A DNA stretch of 64,000 bases, taken from contig OZ014420.1 of NCBI GenBank assembly GCA_963965975.1, forward strand, positions 701,001 to 765,000. The letters run 5' to 3'. Of the stretch, positions 61,733 through 64,000 are shown in pieces. Source of the DNA: Xestospongia bergquistia. Lineage: Eukaryota > Porifera > Demospongiae > Haplosclerida > Petrosiidae. The notes beneath the pieces are model-generated. The model did no database searches, was not told where the DNA came from, and saw only the letters and a list, made by a program, of their open reading frames with translations. A program made the translations under genes and the position numbers. Position 1 is the stretch's first letter; each line of letters starts with the position of its first letter.

Positions 61733-62127
61733 CGTTATATTGTATGCACCAAATATTATTAATATCTATTATTTATATAATTGAAGAAACTTATTAATTA
61801 ATAAATTGTGTAAAAATGATAATTGTTTTGTTCATTTTTAATTGGAATAATTCTCTTATTTAGAGAATAATAACTAAAATTTGGTAACAGAAAAGATGAC
61901 ACATATATAATATCATTATGTTGACTTCAAATTACTAAACTTGAGAGATTATTAAAATATAAAAATGTCTGACTATTTATGATCTTTTCTTACATATTTA
62001 ATTTTATTTCAGTAATATTGGTTAGGATCATAGTGATATCAATATTGGTGTCATAAAGTCATTAGAAAAACTATGTCATTAAAATATAGCAAAATATAGT
62101 ATATAAAAATAAATTGGTCCTTCTTTA
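61733..62127. other. Tail-to-tail gap
   Basis: AT-rich 3'-flanking DNA between the adhesion GPCR and SCAP-like stop codons. Nothing else seen. Confidence 0.55.
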
Positions 62128-62306
62128 TTAATCACTCTTGATTTTCAAACCTGATGGTACAAGCTGAAGATCTCGTCCACTGGAACAGATTAAGGTTGAA
62201 GATTCTAGTGGAGTTAAGTGTCGAATTATTGGAACATTCAGAGATGTTTCCAGCTGTTTGCGGCTGACTTCATGTCTACTTAAAATATCATATATGACAA
62301 TTTGTG

Positions 62307-62348
<42 letters not shown>

Positions 62349-63091
62349 CTTCTATCAACTACATAAAAATATTAAAATTCTCACTTCTAGAGCAATGGCA
62401 AGATGACCTGGATCAAGTAATGCTATATCATGAGTGTAGCCACCCTAACAAGAAAGATAAAAATAAGAAAGCTAATTAAATTTGTAGGCCATTTTTTACA
62501 TACCATTTCAATAATATTACTGAGATATCCTGTCTCTCTTTTCCAAATCCTCACACTACTATCTCTCATAAGAGCAATGATGTTATCTTCGCTACAACAC
62601 ACTCTAACCACACCCCCTTTAATAGTCTTTTCATCTTCTTTGTCATCTTGACTCTGACAATCAAATTCGAGCAAAAGTTTTCCAGATTGAATGTTCCAGT
62701 AACAGATGAGACCCGACGAACAACCACTGACACAGAACTGAGACTATAACAGAACATTAAGTCCTCATTAATACTAATTAATAGGATCTTACCCCAAAGG
62801 CAACCAAAGAAGTTATTCGTCCTTTGTGACAAGAGAGTGTGCGTAAACAAATAAAGTCGTGTACTCCAAATATCTAAATACAATTATTATAATAATTATT
62901 AATATTAAATAACTTACTTTAATTGTTGCATCATAACTTCCAGTTATTACATAATCTCCTATATATGTTAATGTACTAATAGGTTTGGAGTGGGCAGAGA
63001 CACCATGCATCATGTGACCATGGTGATTAATCAAATTTAAGGAGCCGTCTAAATGCCCAGAAATGACACTATGGGAAATACATATGATATC

Positions 63092-63143
<52 letters not shown>

Positions 63144-64000
63144 AAATAAAGCAATAATTATACAAATATATTAACATAAAGTAATATTATTAATATTATT
63201 ATTATTATTATTATTTTATTTTTATTATTGCTGTTGTTGTTGTTGTTATTGTTGTTGTTCTAATTTTTACTACTACTTACCCAATAGGATGAATTTTAAT
63301 AACTGTAATACCAGACATATGAGAATGAATAAAGAATTTTAACATACCAGAGTGGCTGTTCCAAGCCTAAAAAATATATACAACAATAACAATATACTTT
63401 AAATGAAAAAATTAAATGGTTTGTTAATTTAAAACCATAAGAGTAGGTTATTAAACACAAAACATGACCACAATATCATAACATATTGATAGACTCAAAA
63501 AGATCTTATTTACTGACAATATAGAAACAAAACACTCACAAACCTCAATCTGTCCATTACCACAACCAACAGCTATAGTACCATTCCACGTGTCCATACA
63601 CCATATAGGAGAGAGCAAGTCATCATCATATGGAATATATAACTTCTCATCACAATGTTCTAATGCTAAATCTGAAGTGTACTGTGAAAATACACTAAAG
63701 TGTTGTTTAAATTGAAAAGAATTATCATTATATCGGTTGGATGCAGCAGGAGACAGTGGAGGTCCCAGGGCAGCTGTCTCGTAGGAGAGTTCTGATAAGT
63801 TCTCTGAATGCAACGAGATACTCTCAATAGACCATTGTGAACCAATACTCATTGTCTCGTGTGGTAGGTGTGGTCTGGTAATTTGGTTGAAGTTGGAGTC
63901 AGCACTAGCAGATCGTTTGTGTCGTGTGACAACTTCATGAGATGAGACAAGAGGTTTTGAATACACTGTGATTGGTTTAGTACCAGATAAGCTACTGGTT
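62128..64000 (-). CDS. SCAP: SCAP-like WD40 region (5' part outside window)
   Basis: C-terminal cytoplasmic domain of a SREBP cleavage-activating protein-like gene, whose WD40 propeller binds SREBP for ER-to-Golgi escort in sterol sensing. The visible exons run from a polar linker (RHKRSASADSNFNQITRPHL; SIGSQWSIESISLHSENLSE) to LLSPIWCMDTWNGTIAVGCG (human SCAP has SPIWCLDLQGNLIVAGRSSG). WD repeats follow: VISGHLDGSLNLINHHGH, GVSAHSKPISTLTYIGDYVI then TGSYDATIK, FGVHDFICLRTLSCHKGRIT, SGLICYWNIQSGKLLLEF and VVRVCCSEDNIIALMRDSSV. It ends GRDLQLVPSGLKIKSD, resembling the human end (LVYVPSVLEKLD). The sterol-sensing membrane domain would be beyond the window edge, so the call rests on the propeller alone. 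Confidence 0.7.
62311..62344. repeat. (AG)n microsatellite at SCAP splice acceptor
   Basis: About seventeen AG units. On the transcribed strand (CT)n runs directly into the CAG acceptor before the exon starting TCACAAATTGTC. Confidence 0.93.
63091..63141. repeat. (TTA)n microsatellite
   Basis: About sixteen ATT units in a SCAP intron. A related ATT/GTT-rich stretch follows at about 63183-63258. Confidence 0.92.

Overview
The window is eukaryotic nuclear DNA from an animal. Genes are densely packed, AT-rich and split by many short GT-AG introns, often only 50-100 bases. The content is metazoan: a laminin-like chain, a GPS-bearing adhesion GPCR, SCAP, a transglutaminase, an HVCN1 proton channel and an ACSBG acyl-CoA synthetase, alongside conserved housekeeping genes. 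The compactness and the unusual architectures (a laminin-like chain without EGF modules, a secreted LigB-type dioxygenase) suggest an early-branching animal, most probably a demosponge. That assignment is inference; no species-diagnostic sequence is present.

Layout, left to right. 1-2518 holds most of a Ras-family GTPase (-). 3160-6549 is a transglutaminase (+). 6884-9604 holds a small coiled-coil gene and an unrecognised multi-exon gene (both -), with a tRNA-Pro(UGG) inside an intron of the latter. 11170-13645 is HVCN1 (+). 14039-22593 is a large laminin-like gene (-). 22785-24429 is DAP3/MRPS29 (-), head-to-head with an ODF3/SHIPPO-repeat axonemal gene (+, 24685-25697). 25977-27847 is a second putative axonemal gene (-), head-to-head with an intronless DUF1761 membrane protein (+). 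29184-34050 is ACSBG (-), followed by ANAPC11 (+), CKS1 (+), RPL30 (-), KRTCAP2 (+), ADPGK (-), an hnRNP K-like gene (+) and RPS6 (+). 45622-46938 is a secreted extradiol-dioxygenase-like gene (-). About 2.9 kb of repeat-rich DNA separates it from NDUFS7 (+, 49872-51048). 51581-57014 holds two tandem syntaxin-like genes (-), the first without the Habc region. 57146-61732 is an LRR adhesion GPCR (+). 62128-64000 is the WD40 end of SCAP (-), cut by the window edge.

There are no operons, but the genes are arranged as head-to-head pairs sharing promoters of 130-650 bp. Three of these short shared promoters carry an NRF1-like palindrome (TGCGCATGCGCA or a one-base variant). Functional neighbourhoods are loose: mitochondrial genes (DAP3, NDUFS7), axonemal genes (ODF3-like, SAXO-like), cell-cycle genes (ANAPC11, CKS1), ribosomal genes (RPL30, RPS6) and membrane-fusion genes (two syntaxins).

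The main points for follow-up are the EGF-less laminin-like chain, the Cys-rich extracellular loop of the proton channel, the signal-peptide-bearing dioxygenase, the duplicated dioxygenase/NDUFS7 promoter with about 2.7 kb between the copies, a hAT-type MITE in ANAPC11, the Habc-less syntaxin paralogue, and microsatellites serving as splice-site pyrimidine tracts. Exon boundaries were read by eye from frame continuity and GT/AG signals. CDS spans below run from start codon to stop codon and include introns.
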